DNA of 7,629 nucleotides from Bacilli bacterium (GTDB taxonomy: Bacteria; Bacillota_I; Bacilli_A; RFN20; CAG-826): positions 1-7,629 of the forward strand of contig JAFXLR010000118.1 of the NCBI GenBank assembly GCA_017531065.1, read 5' to 3'. Under the pieces are notes generated by a model, which saw nothing but the letters and a program-made list of their open reading frames with translations, was not told the DNA's origin and did not search any database. Shown here piece after piece: positions 1 through 7,457 of the stretch. The first letter of the stretch is position 1. The number at the start of each line of letters is the position of its first letter. Both the position numbers and the translations under genes were made by a program.

Positions 1-171
1 CACCACAATGCCGATGACGGCAAGGATGGCCATAACGAAAAGCGAGCTCACCAATGGTGCGTCTATGGAAGCCCAGCCATCCCAATGGAACATCGATTCC
101 ACTTTGTCGCTAAAAGAATGGGATGTTGCGCTGGTGACTCTTTCTAAGGTTAGGACGCTTAACGAATTCAC
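1..171 (-). CDS. atpB: Probable F-type ATP synthase subunit a, N-terminal part (runs off the left edge)
   Basis: An open frame on the minus strand starts at a GTG (171-169) and stays open to the window edge for 57 codons. The start is supported by a good ribosome site (AAGAGGG, 7 bases upstream) and by a GTGA overlap with the stop of the upstream gene, the usual sign of translational coupling. The visible protein begins MNSLSVLTLERVTSATSHSF, has a polar stretch of about 40 residues including FHWDGWASID, and then enters a hydrophobic helix (LVSSLFVMAILAVIGIVV) at about residues 40-57. A polar N-terminus followed by the first membrane helix fits subunit a of the Fo proton channel. The identification rests mainly on its place directly after an AtpI-like gene; the conserved channel residues (such as the essential arginine) lie outside the window. 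Another membrane protein cannot be excluded. Confidence 0.55.
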   Translation of the reverse strand, partial: MNSLSVLTLERVTSATSHSFSDKVESMFHWDGWASIDAPLVSSLFVMAILAVIGIVV

Positions 172-599
172 CTGACGGCCCTCTTGGACTTAAGCCCGCG
201 GATAACAAGGAGGACCTGGATTGGGAGAAGCCCGACGAAGGTCATCCAGAAATTGAACATATCAAAACCACCGAACCAATCGGTCCAGGTGCAAATGGCG
301 CCGATAACGAGAACGGCGATATAGATGAGGAATCTCAAAGCGACGTAGAGAATGATCTTGGTTGGCCTTGGGTTTGGCTCCTCTTCCGTTGGGAGAAGGG
401 CTTCGCTCATCTTGATGATGGTGAAGAAGGAAAGGATCTCGGCGAGAGTGCCTAAAAGCCAGCCCATCGGATAGGAATAGCCTTTGTCCTCGTAGAAGAA
501 GAAAAATGGGCAAAGTCCGATGAAGCCAACTACGCCGATGACTATGAGCCAGAAGAGGGTTCTCTGGTGTTCGTTTAATTTGAGATATTTTTCTACCAT
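168..599 (-). CDS. atpI: AtpI-like ATP synthase operon membrane protein
   Basis: A 143-residue integral membrane protein with four predicted helices at about residues 14-36, 44-69, 79-105 and 111-134. The N-terminus is short and charged, a polar acidic and proline-containing loop (TEEEPNPRPTK, 71-81) lies between helices 2 and 3, and the C-terminus is basic (RGLKSKRAVR). Size and helix number fit AtpI, the small protein encoded before atpB in many Bacillota. From memory of Bacillus AtpI, the second helix (GWLLGTLAEILSFF) resembles its GLxLGTxxSLxNF segment, and the arginine-led third helix followed by FVGLLPIQVLLVI resembles its C-terminal half. AtpI is thought to assist c-ring assembly or ion supply of the Fo sector. 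The next gene overlaps its TGA and looks like atpB. The ribosome site before the ATG is weak (GGA only 3 bases away). The function is assigned from topology and context, not strong sequence identity; a generic small membrane protein is the alternative. Confidence 0.55.
   Translation of the reverse strand: MVEKYLKLNEHQRTLFWLIVIGVVGFIGLCPFFFFYEDKGYSYPMGWLLGTLAEILSFFTIIKMSEALLPTEEEPNPRPTKIILYVALRFLIYIAVLVIGAICTWTDWFGGFDMFNFWMTFVGLLPIQVLLVIRGLKSKRAVR
179..185 (-). promoter_or_regulatory. Ribosome binding site of the atpB-like gene
   Basis: On the minus strand AAGAGGG lies 7 bases before the GTG at 171-169. It sits inside the last codons of the upstream atpI-like gene. It decides the start: without it the GTG overlapping the atpI stop would be only one of several possible starts. 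Confidence 0.6.
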
Positions 600-624
600 A
601 TTTCCAAAAAGGGGATATTGAACT

Positions 625-653
625 AGTATACTTTACTTCCCTAATAGGGAAAA
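625..653 (-). promoter_or_regulatory. Candidate promoter of the atpI-atpB unit
   Basis: On the minus strand a -10-like hexamer TATACT (630-625, one mismatch to TATAAT) lies 17 bases after a poor -35-like hexamer TTTTCC (653-648, three matches). It would start transcription near 618, giving a leader of about 19 bases before the ATG at 599. It lies just beyond the terminator of the previous unit, where a promoter is expected. The -35 is weak, so this is a candidate only. Confidence 0.4.
637..651. repeat. 5-bp inverted repeat in the promoter region of atpI
   Basis: TTCCC and GGGAA flank a 5-base spacer (TAATA), giving a small perfect inverted repeat between the previous terminator and the candidate -10 of the atp unit. 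It covers part of the candidate -35 and the spacer. It could be an operator for a repressor or simply chance; five base pairs is short. Confidence 0.35.
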
Positions 654-659
654 TGCCAC

Positions 660-714
660 AAAAAAAGAGAGGCTATTTCTTGGTTTCCTAACTAAGAAAT
701 ACGACCTTCTCTTT
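660..714 (-). terminator. Strong intrinsic terminator after the DUF5677 gene
   Basis: On the minus strand the stop codon of the DUF5677 gene runs straight into a long hairpin. An outer arm AAAGAGAAGG (714-705) faces CCTCTC (672-667) plus the following T run, and an inner perfect 8-bp stem TATTTCTT/AAGAAATA (701-694 with 681-674) closes a 12-base loop (693-682). The hairpin is followed by seven T residues (666-660). This is a canonical rho-independent terminator, overlapping the final bases of the coding sequence. On the plus strand the bases after the stem are not a clean T run, so it works mainly for the minus-strand operon. Confidence 0.88.
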
Positions 715-1855
715 ACTTTTCGTCTTTTTCAGCCGAGCCTGACTTGACCATTCCGTCTAATCTGGCTTTTTCGAACTTGTAGCAGGAAAGGAGTTCTCCG
801 TAGTAGAGACTTTGCATCTGGAGGTACTGTTTTTGGGCCTCTTCTGGGATGTTTGCGAAGTAGAGTGTCTTGAAGATCTTCTCGAGTCTGAAGAATGATT
901 CGTAGAGATTGAGGATGGTGACGAGGTAGAAATAGGTCTTACGGCTGTAGATGAGAAGAGGCGAGGAATGGGCGATCTCGCTCGACATCTCATAGACCTT
1001 TGAGTATTGGCGGAGGTTGGCGCATCTTTCAACGCCGTCGCGGAAATTGAATTTGAAGTCTGGAATTCTGCCCATCTTCACATCCAGAATCGCGGAGAGC
1101 CAACCATATTCGATGAAACGCTTCATGTCCTTCGATTTGAGGTCGTTCTCTTTCATGCCTTCTTTGATGGAGGCGAAGACCTGGTCGGTCTCTTCTTTTG
1201 AGGAAAGTCCGCCACGGAAGGCCACCGCATATCTCATATGGGCGACATAAGCATCCATGACTGGCTTACCATAAGAGACCAAAACCTGGAGGATGCATTC
1301 GTTCTCGTGGAGGGTCCTCCAAGTGGAAAAGGCCTCGGTTTCGTAGCCGTTTTCAAGAAGATTGACGATGCACTGGGCCATTGAGAAGCCCTTCTTCATC
1401 ACATCGATGACGAGGGTCTCATTAGGGTTGCCTTGTGGGTAGCGGCTAAGCATGCCAAGGACGAAGTTGAGATATAAGGTGAGGGTTGAGATCGTTGGGG
1501 TGAAACGGTTCGAGAAGTTTTGGTTGCGGTAGGCCAAATGCTCGTTCGTGTAATACTTGTCGAGGGTCAGGGAAAGAAGGAGCTGCTCATACTTCTCATC
1601 TTTGATGAGGTCCGCTTCCTTTTTCTCTGGATGGGTGACGAGATAGAAGGAATGCTCATTGACGAGATAAAGAAGCACCTGAAGAGGGTTCAGGTTCATC
1701 TTGCTCACGAAAGAGGATTCCTCTTTGAAAGCGTCATCCGAATCAAGCGAATCGAGGAAGCATTCATAAAGAAAATCGAAATTCAGACTCTTTGGAGCAT
1801 GGATGGTCTCTAAGAGCTGAGCGAAGTTTTCTTTGCTGATCCTTTTCTCTGGCAT
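713..1855 (-). CDS. DUF5677 family protein, function unknown
   Basis: A soluble, mainly alpha-helical protein of 380 residues with no signal peptide and no clear membrane helix. The central part matches what I know of the DUF5677 family: a helix with NGYETEAFSTWRTLHENE (169-186), where R180 and E184 fit the family's R-x-L-x-E pattern, followed by YEMSSEIAHSSPL (288-300), the typical Y-x2-S-x3-H-S segment with H296. The N-terminal 120 residues show no domain I recognise. The C-terminus is charged (AEKDEK). The biochemical role of the family is not established to my knowledge. The ATG lies four bases after the addA stop (TAG CCAT ATG) with no convincing ribosome site, so translation probably depends on ribosomes finishing addA. 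A strong terminator follows at once, so it is the last gene of the addBA unit. A role in DNA end processing or in sensing its state is only suggested by context. Confidence 0.75.
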   Translation of the reverse strand: MPEKRISKENFAQLLETIHAPKSLNFDFLYECFLDSLDSDDAFKEESSFVSKMNLNPLQVLLYLVNEHSFYLVTHPEKKEADLIKDEKYEQLLLSLTLDKYYTNEHLAYRNQNFSNRFTPTISTLTLYLNFVLGMLSRYPQGNPNETLVIDVMKKGFSMAQCIVNLLENGYETEAFSTWRTLHENECILQVLVSYGKPVMDAYVAHMRYAVAFRGGLSSKEETDQVFASIKEGMKENDLKSKDMKRFIEYGWLSAILDVKMGRIPDFKFNFRDGVERCANLRQYSKVYEMSSEIAHSSPLLIYSRKTYFYLVTILNLYESFFRLEKIFKTLYFANIPEEAQKQYLQMQSLYYGELLSCYKFEKARLDGMVKSGSAEKDEK

Positions 1856-1859
1856 ATGG

Positions 1860-4800
1860 CTATTCTACTACTTTTAGTATGCTATCCGAAATCGAAAGGA
1901 GATATGTTTCAGCTTTCAGCTTGAAAACCCTCTCAACATATTGCTTGTATAGCTTCAATTGTCTCTCATAGGCTTCATCGTCTAGTGACTTGGTTTTGTA
2001 GTCGACGATGATGGCTTTCTCCCCTGCTTTTACGAGGAGAAGGTCAATGGAACCGCGGACATTGTTAACGTCGTCGATAAAAGCGTATTCGTGGAATTCC
2101 TTATATCCTTCGAGATTTTCGAAGATCGGATGTTTGAAGAGGGCTTCGACCTTCGTTTTCTCTTTTGCGTCTTGGATGAAGGAGGCGTCCTTATCTTTAA
2201 AGGAGGCCAATTGGAGAAGACGGTGCATATGGGAACCGTATTGAGCCGCTGCTTCATTGATTGGAGTGATGGAGGTCTTGGAGGCCCTATTCTCTTCGAA
2301 CTCCTCAACCGGGCAATCGATACTTCTCAAGGATGGCGTTTTGAAAACCTCCATCTTCTGCGCCTTGGCTAATTGGGTAGGATCGCTTGTTACGGCCGTT
2401 TCCTGTTCGAAGTTCTTTTTTAAGAAGTCTTTGCCAGCGTAGTTAAGGAAGTCGTTGAAGGTCTTTGGAGAAACGATCTTCGTCTCCATTTCCCCTTTAG
2501 AATTCGGTGCGGTCTTTGTGAGAATCGTCCTATTGACGGTCGGGATATCGATCGATTCATATGAATCGCCAGAACCCTTCGGACTAATAAAGATAATCTT
2601 ACTCGTGGCACGGGTGAGCTGGACGTAGAAGAGCCTCATGTACTCGCTAAGGCCTTTCGAGGTTTCTTTCTGTTTGAACAGTTCGTAAACAAAGTTCTTG
2701 GAATAGTCGTCTGTCCTGTTTTTCGGGAGGAGGATTCCAAAATCCTTTGAGACGATATAGTTTCCACTTGCATCGCGGTTATTGAATGCGCGAACGATAT
2801 TCGGGCAATAGACGAATGGAAATTCCAAACCTTTTGAGGCGTGAATTGTCATTAGTTTTACTGCATTATCCCCAGCAAAATCCCCTTTAATTTCCTGTCC
2901 TATCGCAAATTTGCCGAGCTTTTCGAAGTGCTCAACGTAACCTTCGTAATCAAGTCCCATCCTCTCTGCATTGAGGGCTTGGGAGAGGAACGAAGTTATG
3001 GTTTTGAAGTTGGCTTTGACGTTGCCGACTCTCTTAAGCTTCTCAACGAATCCATATTTGTCGAGGAGATAGGAGACGGCTTCATAGACGCTCATGGAAA
3101 GAAGCCTCTCTTTCTCGGAAGACATTTCTTTGATGAGGCTATCTTGCATGTAGGAGCCATTTTGAAGTTCCTCAAAAAGATCCTCATCCTCTTCTTCGAA
3201 TAGGTAACTGCGTTTCACCGAGGCGTAGCAGTGTTTGGTGGCAACCTCATCTTCCCCTATCACTAGAGGCAGTTTCAAAAGGCGCATGAAGACCATGTTG
3301 ATGTCGTCGTCTTGGAGTTCATTTCCGACTGTAGCCACAAGAGGGATCTTTGCCTCGCCGAAGACTTTCTTATAGACGTTGAAATGATCTTTTGTCGGCA
3401 TGAGGATGGCGAAATCACCCCAATCGCATTTTCTTTGGCCAATCCGTTTGACGTCGATCATGAGACCGCTTTGGACTTTGGCGATGATGTCATTAGCCAC
3501 CGCTCTCGCTTCGAGTTCAGCCTTTGAGAACTTAGGATCGAGCTCATAAGAAAGGATTGTCGCCTTGAAGTCTTTCTTTGGCTTATTGCCATAGAGCTTG
3601 ACGTTCCCAAACTCTAGGTCGTGGTTGTCATGATAATCGACCTCGCCCATCTCTTTGCTCATGATCCTTCCAAAGAGAGAGTTGATGCAGTTGATGACCT
3701 CAAGGCGTGAACGGAAGTTCTTCTTGAGATATATCGCTTGTCCACCTTGGCCTTTGTCATAGGCGCTTAGCTTGTTTCTGAAGTTGTCAGGGTTGGCGTG
3801 CCTAAAGCGGTAAATAGACTGTTTGATGTCCCCTACCATGAAGACATTGTCGCGGGCTATCTTGTTGATGAAGTATTCCTGAAGGTCGCTCGTATCCTGA
3901 TATTCGTCGACCATGATGTACTCGTATTTGTTCTTAATCTCAGAAAGAACAGTCTCATCTTTGAGAAGGTCTCTAGCCAAAGCGGCGATGTCGCTGAAGC
4001 TATAGGCGTTCTTCTCTTTCTTGTAATCCGAAAGTCCTGCGTGGACTTCCTTTGCGATTTCAATAAGGATTGCTGCGTATTTCTTTGTGCTGATTATGTA
4101 GTCATTTTGGGATTTTGGATCACCGTTGGCCTTAAGCCCCTCGACGACCTTTTTCATAATGGCTTTTGCCGCGTCTAAACGGAGTTTGTCGGAGTCGTCA
4201 AACTCATGGCCATTTGGTTTTCTAGGGAAAGATTTTGGAGCGTCTGCCGCGGTGAGACGTTCATAGAGCTTCTTATAGTTTCCGCAGTTTGCCCAGGTCT
4301 TTAGGTATTCGTAGCTCTTTTGGACGACCTCATCGCTACTCTCGCTCAAAAGATACATGGCTGAGCGGATGTCTAAGTCACATCTCTCGTAATACTCTTC
4401 TTGGCATTTTTCGAGGAATTTGGAATCAAATAATTGTTCGCCTAGTTCTTCGAAGCAAGATTCTGGGTCTGGGGCCAAATCAACCAGTGTCAGGATTCGC
4501 TCAATGTAATCGGAGAGTTTTTCATCGCTCTTGAGAGTGTAGGATTTGACCATCTCGGCGAAATTCTCATCCATATTCTCATATCTTTTCGCAAGAGCCT
4601 CTTCGATGAGTTCCTTTTTCCTGACTTCGAGGAAGGAAGAATCGGCGATTGTCACATCCGGGTCTATTTTGAGCTTGGAGGCATATTTCTTAACGAGCTT
4701 GAGGAAGAAAGCGTCGAAGGTCGTGATGTCGGCACATTCGACTTGGCTAGAAAGCTCAGGAAGTTTCTCCCTGGTTCTGTTCTTCATTTCGGCGGCCGCT

Positions 4801-4979
4801 TTGTTAGTGAAGGTCAAAACGAGAAGCTGATCAATTTTTGCGCTCTTATCGGTCACTATCTCCTTGATGCGCTCAGTCAAAACAGCGGTCTTGCCACTAC
4901 CTGCGCCAGCGCTTACGAGGAAGTTTCCTTTCCTTGAATCTATGGCTTGTTTTTGTGGGATATCAAATTCAGTCTTCAT
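1860..4979 (-). CDS. addA: ATP-dependent helicase/nuclease subunit A (AddA)
   Basis: The motor subunit of the AddAB enzyme, which unwinds and degrades double-strand ends to prepare 3' tails for RecA. In the 1039-residue protein the UvrD-type SF1 motifs come in order: Q-motif PQKQAI (8-13), Walker A AGAGSGKT (24-31, K30), LTFTNKAAAEMKNR (55-68), Walker B VDEYQDTS (357-364), VGDIKQSIYRFR (382-393), NFRS (421-424), TIHASKGLEF (711-720) and FYVQLTRA (784-791). A RecB-type PD-(D/E)XK nuclease follows: YGSHMHRLLQ (914-923), RGSIDLLL (975-982, D979), VDYKTKS (992-998, D993 and K995) and QLKLYKQYVE (1007-1016). All catalytic residues appear intact. It is about 190 residues shorter than B. subtilis AddA (about 1230). 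An ATG at 5024 is in frame, but the ATG at 4979 is preferred: an AAGGGG site stands 9 bases before it, MKTEFDIPQKQAI is the expected N-terminus, and the overlap with addB is then only 11 bases. Confidence 0.95.
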   Translation of the reverse strand: MKTEFDIPQKQAIDSRKGNFLVSAGAGSGKTAVLTERIKEIVTDKSAKIDQLLVLTFTNKAAAEMKNRTREKLPELSSQVECADITTFDAFFLKLVKKYASKLKIDPDVTIADSSFLEVRKKELIEEALAKRYENMDENFAEMVKSYTLKSDEKLSDYIERILTLVDLAPDPESCFEELGEQLFDSKFLEKCQEEYYERCDLDIRSAMYLLSESSDEVVQKSYEYLKTWANCGNYKKLYERLTAADAPKSFPRKPNGHEFDDSDKLRLDAAKAIMKKVVEGLKANGDPKSQNDYIISTKKYAAILIEIAKEVHAGLSDYKKEKNAYSFSDIAALARDLLKDETVLSEIKNKYEYIMVDEYQDTSDLQEYFINKIARDNVFMVGDIKQSIYRFRHANPDNFRNKLSAYDKGQGGQAIYLKKNFRSRLEVINCINSLFGRIMSKEMGEVDYHDNHDLEFGNVKLYGNKPKKDFKATILSYELDPKFSKAELEARAVANDIIAKVQSGLMIDVKRIGQRKCDWGDFAILMPTKDHFNVYKKVFGEAKIPLVATVGNELQDDDINMVFMRLLKLPLVIGEDEVATKHCYASVKRSYLFEEEDEDLFEELQNGSYMQDSLIKEMSSEKERLLSMSVYEAVSYLLDKYGFVEKLKRVGNVKANFKTITSFLSQALNAERMGLDYEGYVEHFEKLGKFAIGQEIKGDFAGDNAVKLMTIHASKGLEFPFVYCPNIVRAFNNRDASGNYIVSKDFGILLPKNRTDDYSKNFVYELFKQKETSKGLSEYMRLFYVQLTRATSKIIFISPKGSGDSYESIDIPTVNRTILTKTAPNSKGEMETKIVSPKTFNDFLNYAGKDFLKKNFEQETAVTSDPTQLAKAQKMEVFKTPSLRSIDCPVEEFEENRASKTSITPINEAAAQYGSHMHRLLQLASFKDKDASFIQDAKEKTKVEALFKHPIFENLEGYKEFHEYAFIDDVNNVRGSIDLLLVKAGEKAIIVDYKTKSLDDEAYERQLKLYKQYVERVFKLKAETYLLSISDSILKVVE

Positions 4980-7449
4980 CAGAGTCATCCCCTTCTTCGT
5001 CGTCGAAATCATCGTCATCGACATCGGCTTTCATGTTGTTTTTGCTGAGGTTTTCGTAAATTATCTTGTTTTTGTTGATGTAACAGACATCGTGGAAATG
5101 GCAATACTCACAAGCATCATGTTTGTTCTTTACCATAGTTGGTTTGATATCGAATTTGCCATTTGAGATAGCCTCATCTGACTCTTCGATGATTTTCTTC
5201 ATCCTCTCGGCGAGATCATGGAACTCCGCATAGCTTTTTGATTTTGGATATTCCGATTTGCTGGCAGCAAAGTCAGTCCCCTTGAGTTCGCAGCTCGCGA
5301 ATAAGGAACTGTATCTCGTTAACCCTGGCTCAATGCTCTTTAGGAAGGATGTGTCAGCGAGGAAAAGTCCATTAAGCCTAAGTTTTGACTTATCAAGTTC
5401 TTCCAAAGTGGATTTCTTTTTGTCATTGGTCAGCGAATAAGGAATGACTGGAGCGATGAATAAGCCTGCGATACTCGCATCATCAAAATCAGCTTTCTTG
5501 TTCTCTAATGCCAAAGCGTATAAAGGAAGTTGCAAAGAAAGCCCGTGTTCGCTTCTGAAAAGACCTTCATCAAACTTTTCTGTGCCGCTCTTGTAATCGA
5601 CTATGAAAGCATGCCTTTTGCCAGCGTAGTCAAAGGTTATGACTTTGTCATATCTTCCTGTAATCGTGATTCCATTTATATCGACGTCGAAACTGCCTTC
5701 GGCAATAAACTTTGCATCCTTGAGATTGCCTTCGAATTCCTTCTGAAACTCTAGCGACTCTTTGCAGTAGCTACGGAGATTCTCAATGAGGACTTTCTCT
5801 TTGGTGGTGAACAGGGTCTTTTCCTCGTGGAAAGTGTCAGCAGGATCTTCTTTGAGCCCCTGCTCCATTTCAATGGCTAAGGAATAAGCCTTATCGAAGT
5901 CAAAATCAGGGTCGGTATGGTAGAGCTCAAGTGTCTTATGGAAAACTGTTCCTATTCTCGCTTTGAAATCCGTTTCGGATTCATCACCGACGACCTTGGT
6001 CATGAGGTATTTGAAAGGGCAAGAACGGTAATTCTTTAGGCTTGAGGCAGAATAATATCTGCTTTTGTTGATTGAGGAGTTGATGCCTTTGAATTCGTAA
6101 TTGTACTCTCGGTATTCTTTTAAATCCGAAATATTCTTATAGGCTTCTCTCCTCTTGTCATCTTGGAGATAGTTCTCGTATTCGTCTTCAAGAGCGGCGT
6201 AAAGGAATCCGCCTTTATCGTGAGCGTATTCGTATGGGCCGTTCTCATCCTCTGCTACTGGGTTAGAGACCACAGTCATGTTGTACTTGTCTTTGAAGCC
6301 CGAAAGGAAACGGGCGCTCTCAAAACCATTTTCAAAGAAAGTGAGGAGTTTGAGACTAGTGCTACGCAAAAGGCGGTCGACTCTCTCACTGTCATTAAGG
6401 GATCTCTCTTCCGAAGTTTCTAAGCCGATGAGCTTTTTCTCTTCGTCGCTAAAAAGACCGGATTCACTTGCAACGATTGGGTATTGGCCCATCGAGAAAT
6501 TCAAACAATAGAGATGGACGTCTGGTGGACAAACAGGCTCATTGAGAACCTTGATAACGTTCTTATGTTTTTGCTTTGCGCGTTTCTTTTCTTTTGCAAT
6601 ATCATCGTAAATCTGAAGGGTTTTTGCTGGGGAATTTTCAAAAACCACCGCAAATTCGCGGGCAAATCTCTCTATGGTGTCGGTATCTTTCGAGTCAGGA
6701 TATTTCTCCCTCATGATGCGAATGGCATCTTCTAAACCGGTATCGAGATAAGTATCTCTGAAGCATTTGTAGATACCCATATCAAAGAGCCTTTCGTCTG
6801 TCTCGAGATCGATTGTAATTCCGTAGACTTTGTTGAACTCTTTGATTAGAGGGGCATAGTCCGAAGTCAGGCCGTAGACACATATGTTCTCAATCGGGGT
6901 TTTGTTGACGTCGATGTCGTAACAAATTTTGTTATAGACGAAATGGAGTTCTTCATATGGGTCGATGAATATGCTGATCACATTCGTCGAAGGATTGTTT
7001 TGACCCTCGATCTCATAGTCGATTTGAAGCATGCCATCAACTTTTTTCAAACAATTAAAGACTGTCTCCCCTTCGTTGTAATAACCGCTGATGAGAACAT
7101 GAGACCCAATGAAGGTCCTCTCAGGGTAAGCCGTTTTGAAAAGAAGATGCTCTCTAATGAGCTCTTCTCTTAATTCGGCGTATTTTTTGACCTCTTTCCC
7201 TTTTTCAAAATTAGGTGCAACGAAAGCGGCAAGAAGCTCCTTCGCCTCAAGATATCTATATCCTTTTCCTAAAAGGAAGCGGAGCGCCCTATCGTCGTAA
7301 TTGTAATCGAAAAGCGCCTTCATCTCAGGAAGTGTCATGACTTCAAGATCAAGGTAAGGGTTATCTACCTTTTTGCGTAGGTAAAACTCCTTTCTCGAAG
7401 GATGGGCTATAACGATGTTCTTAGTGTCGGGATTGAAACGATAAGGCAT
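4969..7449 (-). CDS. addB: AddB-type nuclease subunit of the AddAB recombination enzyme, compact form
   Basis: A protein of 826 residues and the partner of AddA in double-strand end processing. The C-terminal half is diagnostic: YYSASSLKNYRSCPFKYLMT (465-484), GTVFHKTLELY (500-510, H504), the nuclease motifs GRYDKV (598-603, D601) and VDYKSG (617-622, D618 and K620), SLQLPLYALALE (638-649), and a C-terminal CEYCHFHDVC (780-789). C477 with C780, C783 and C789 matches the four-cysteine Fe-S cluster that ties the AddB nuclease domain together. The middle (about 311-371, with MGQYPIVASESGLFSDEEK) resembles the late helicase-like part of AddB. The N-terminus (IVIAHPSRKEFYLRK) has no Walker A, unlike the GxxGSGK(S/T) of B. 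subtilis AddB, and the protein is about 340 residues shorter than that one (about 1166). It ends in an acidic tail (810-826). The ATG lies 8 bases after the glpK stop with no clear ribosome site, and the stop lies inside the start of addA. Confidence 0.88.
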   Translation of the reverse strand: MPYRFNPDTKNIVIAHPSRKEFYLRKKVDNPYLDLEVMTLPEMKALFDYNYDDRALRFLLGKGYRYLEAKELLAAFVAPNFEKGKEVKKYAELREELIREHLLFKTAYPERTFIGSHVLISGYYNEGETVFNCLKKVDGMLQIDYEIEGQNNPSTNVISIFIDPYEELHFVYNKICYDIDVNKTPIENICVYGLTSDYAPLIKEFNKVYGITIDLETDERLFDMGIYKCFRDTYLDTGLEDAIRIMREKYPDSKDTDTIERFAREFAVVFENSPAKTLQIYDDIAKEKKRAKQKHKNVIKVLNEPVCPPDVHLYCLNFSMGQYPIVASESGLFSDEEKKLIGLETSEERSLNDSERVDRLLRSTSLKLLTFFENGFESARFLSGFKDKYNMTVVSNPVAEDENGPYEYAHDKGGFLYAALEDEYENYLQDDKRREAYKNISDLKEYREYNYEFKGINSSINKSRYYSASSLKNYRSCPFKYLMTKVVGDESETDFKARIGTVFHKTLELYHTDPDFDFDKAYSLAIEMEQGLKEDPADTFHEEKTLFTTKEKVLIENLRSYCKESLEFQKEFEGNLKDAKFIAEGSFDVDINGITITGRYDKVITFDYAGKRHAFIVDYKSGTEKFDEGLFRSEHGLSLQLPLYALALENKKADFDDASIAGLFIAPVIPYSLTNDKKKSTLEELDKSKLRLNGLFLADTSFLKSIEPGLTRYSSLFASCELKGTDFAASKSEYPKSKSYAEFHDLAERMKKIIEESDEAISNGKFDIKPTMVKNKHDACEYCHFHDVCYINKNKIIYENLSKNNMKADVDDDDFDDEEGDDSDED
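4989..4994 (-). promoter_or_regulatory. Ribosome binding site that sets the addA start
   Basis: AAGGGG on the minus strand lies 9 bases before the ATG at 4979-4977 and inside the last codons of addB (GAA GGG GAT, coding E819-G820-D821). It favours this ATG over the in-frame ATG codons farther upstream at 5024, 5018, 5012 and 4988; the last of these touches the site itself. Confidence 0.7.
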
Positions 7450-7457
7450 GTACTACT

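Noticed and set aside
1007..1250. Two overlapping plus-strand open frames of 64 and 77 residues opposite the DUF5677 gene
   Set aside because: They are antisense to a well-supported gene, overlap each other in different frames, and show no recognisable motif.
3798..4178. 126-residue plus-strand open frame inside addA
   Set aside because: It is antisense to the addA segment that includes the Walker B and VGDIKQ motifs; it has no ribosome site or family resemblance and is a by-product of the coding strand.
4980..5024. Longer AddA with 15 extra N-terminal residues from the ATG at 5024
   Set aside because: The extra residues (MSMTMISTTKKGMTL) come from reading the repetitive acidic-tail codons of addB in another frame, and the ATG at 4979 has the properly spaced ribosome site.
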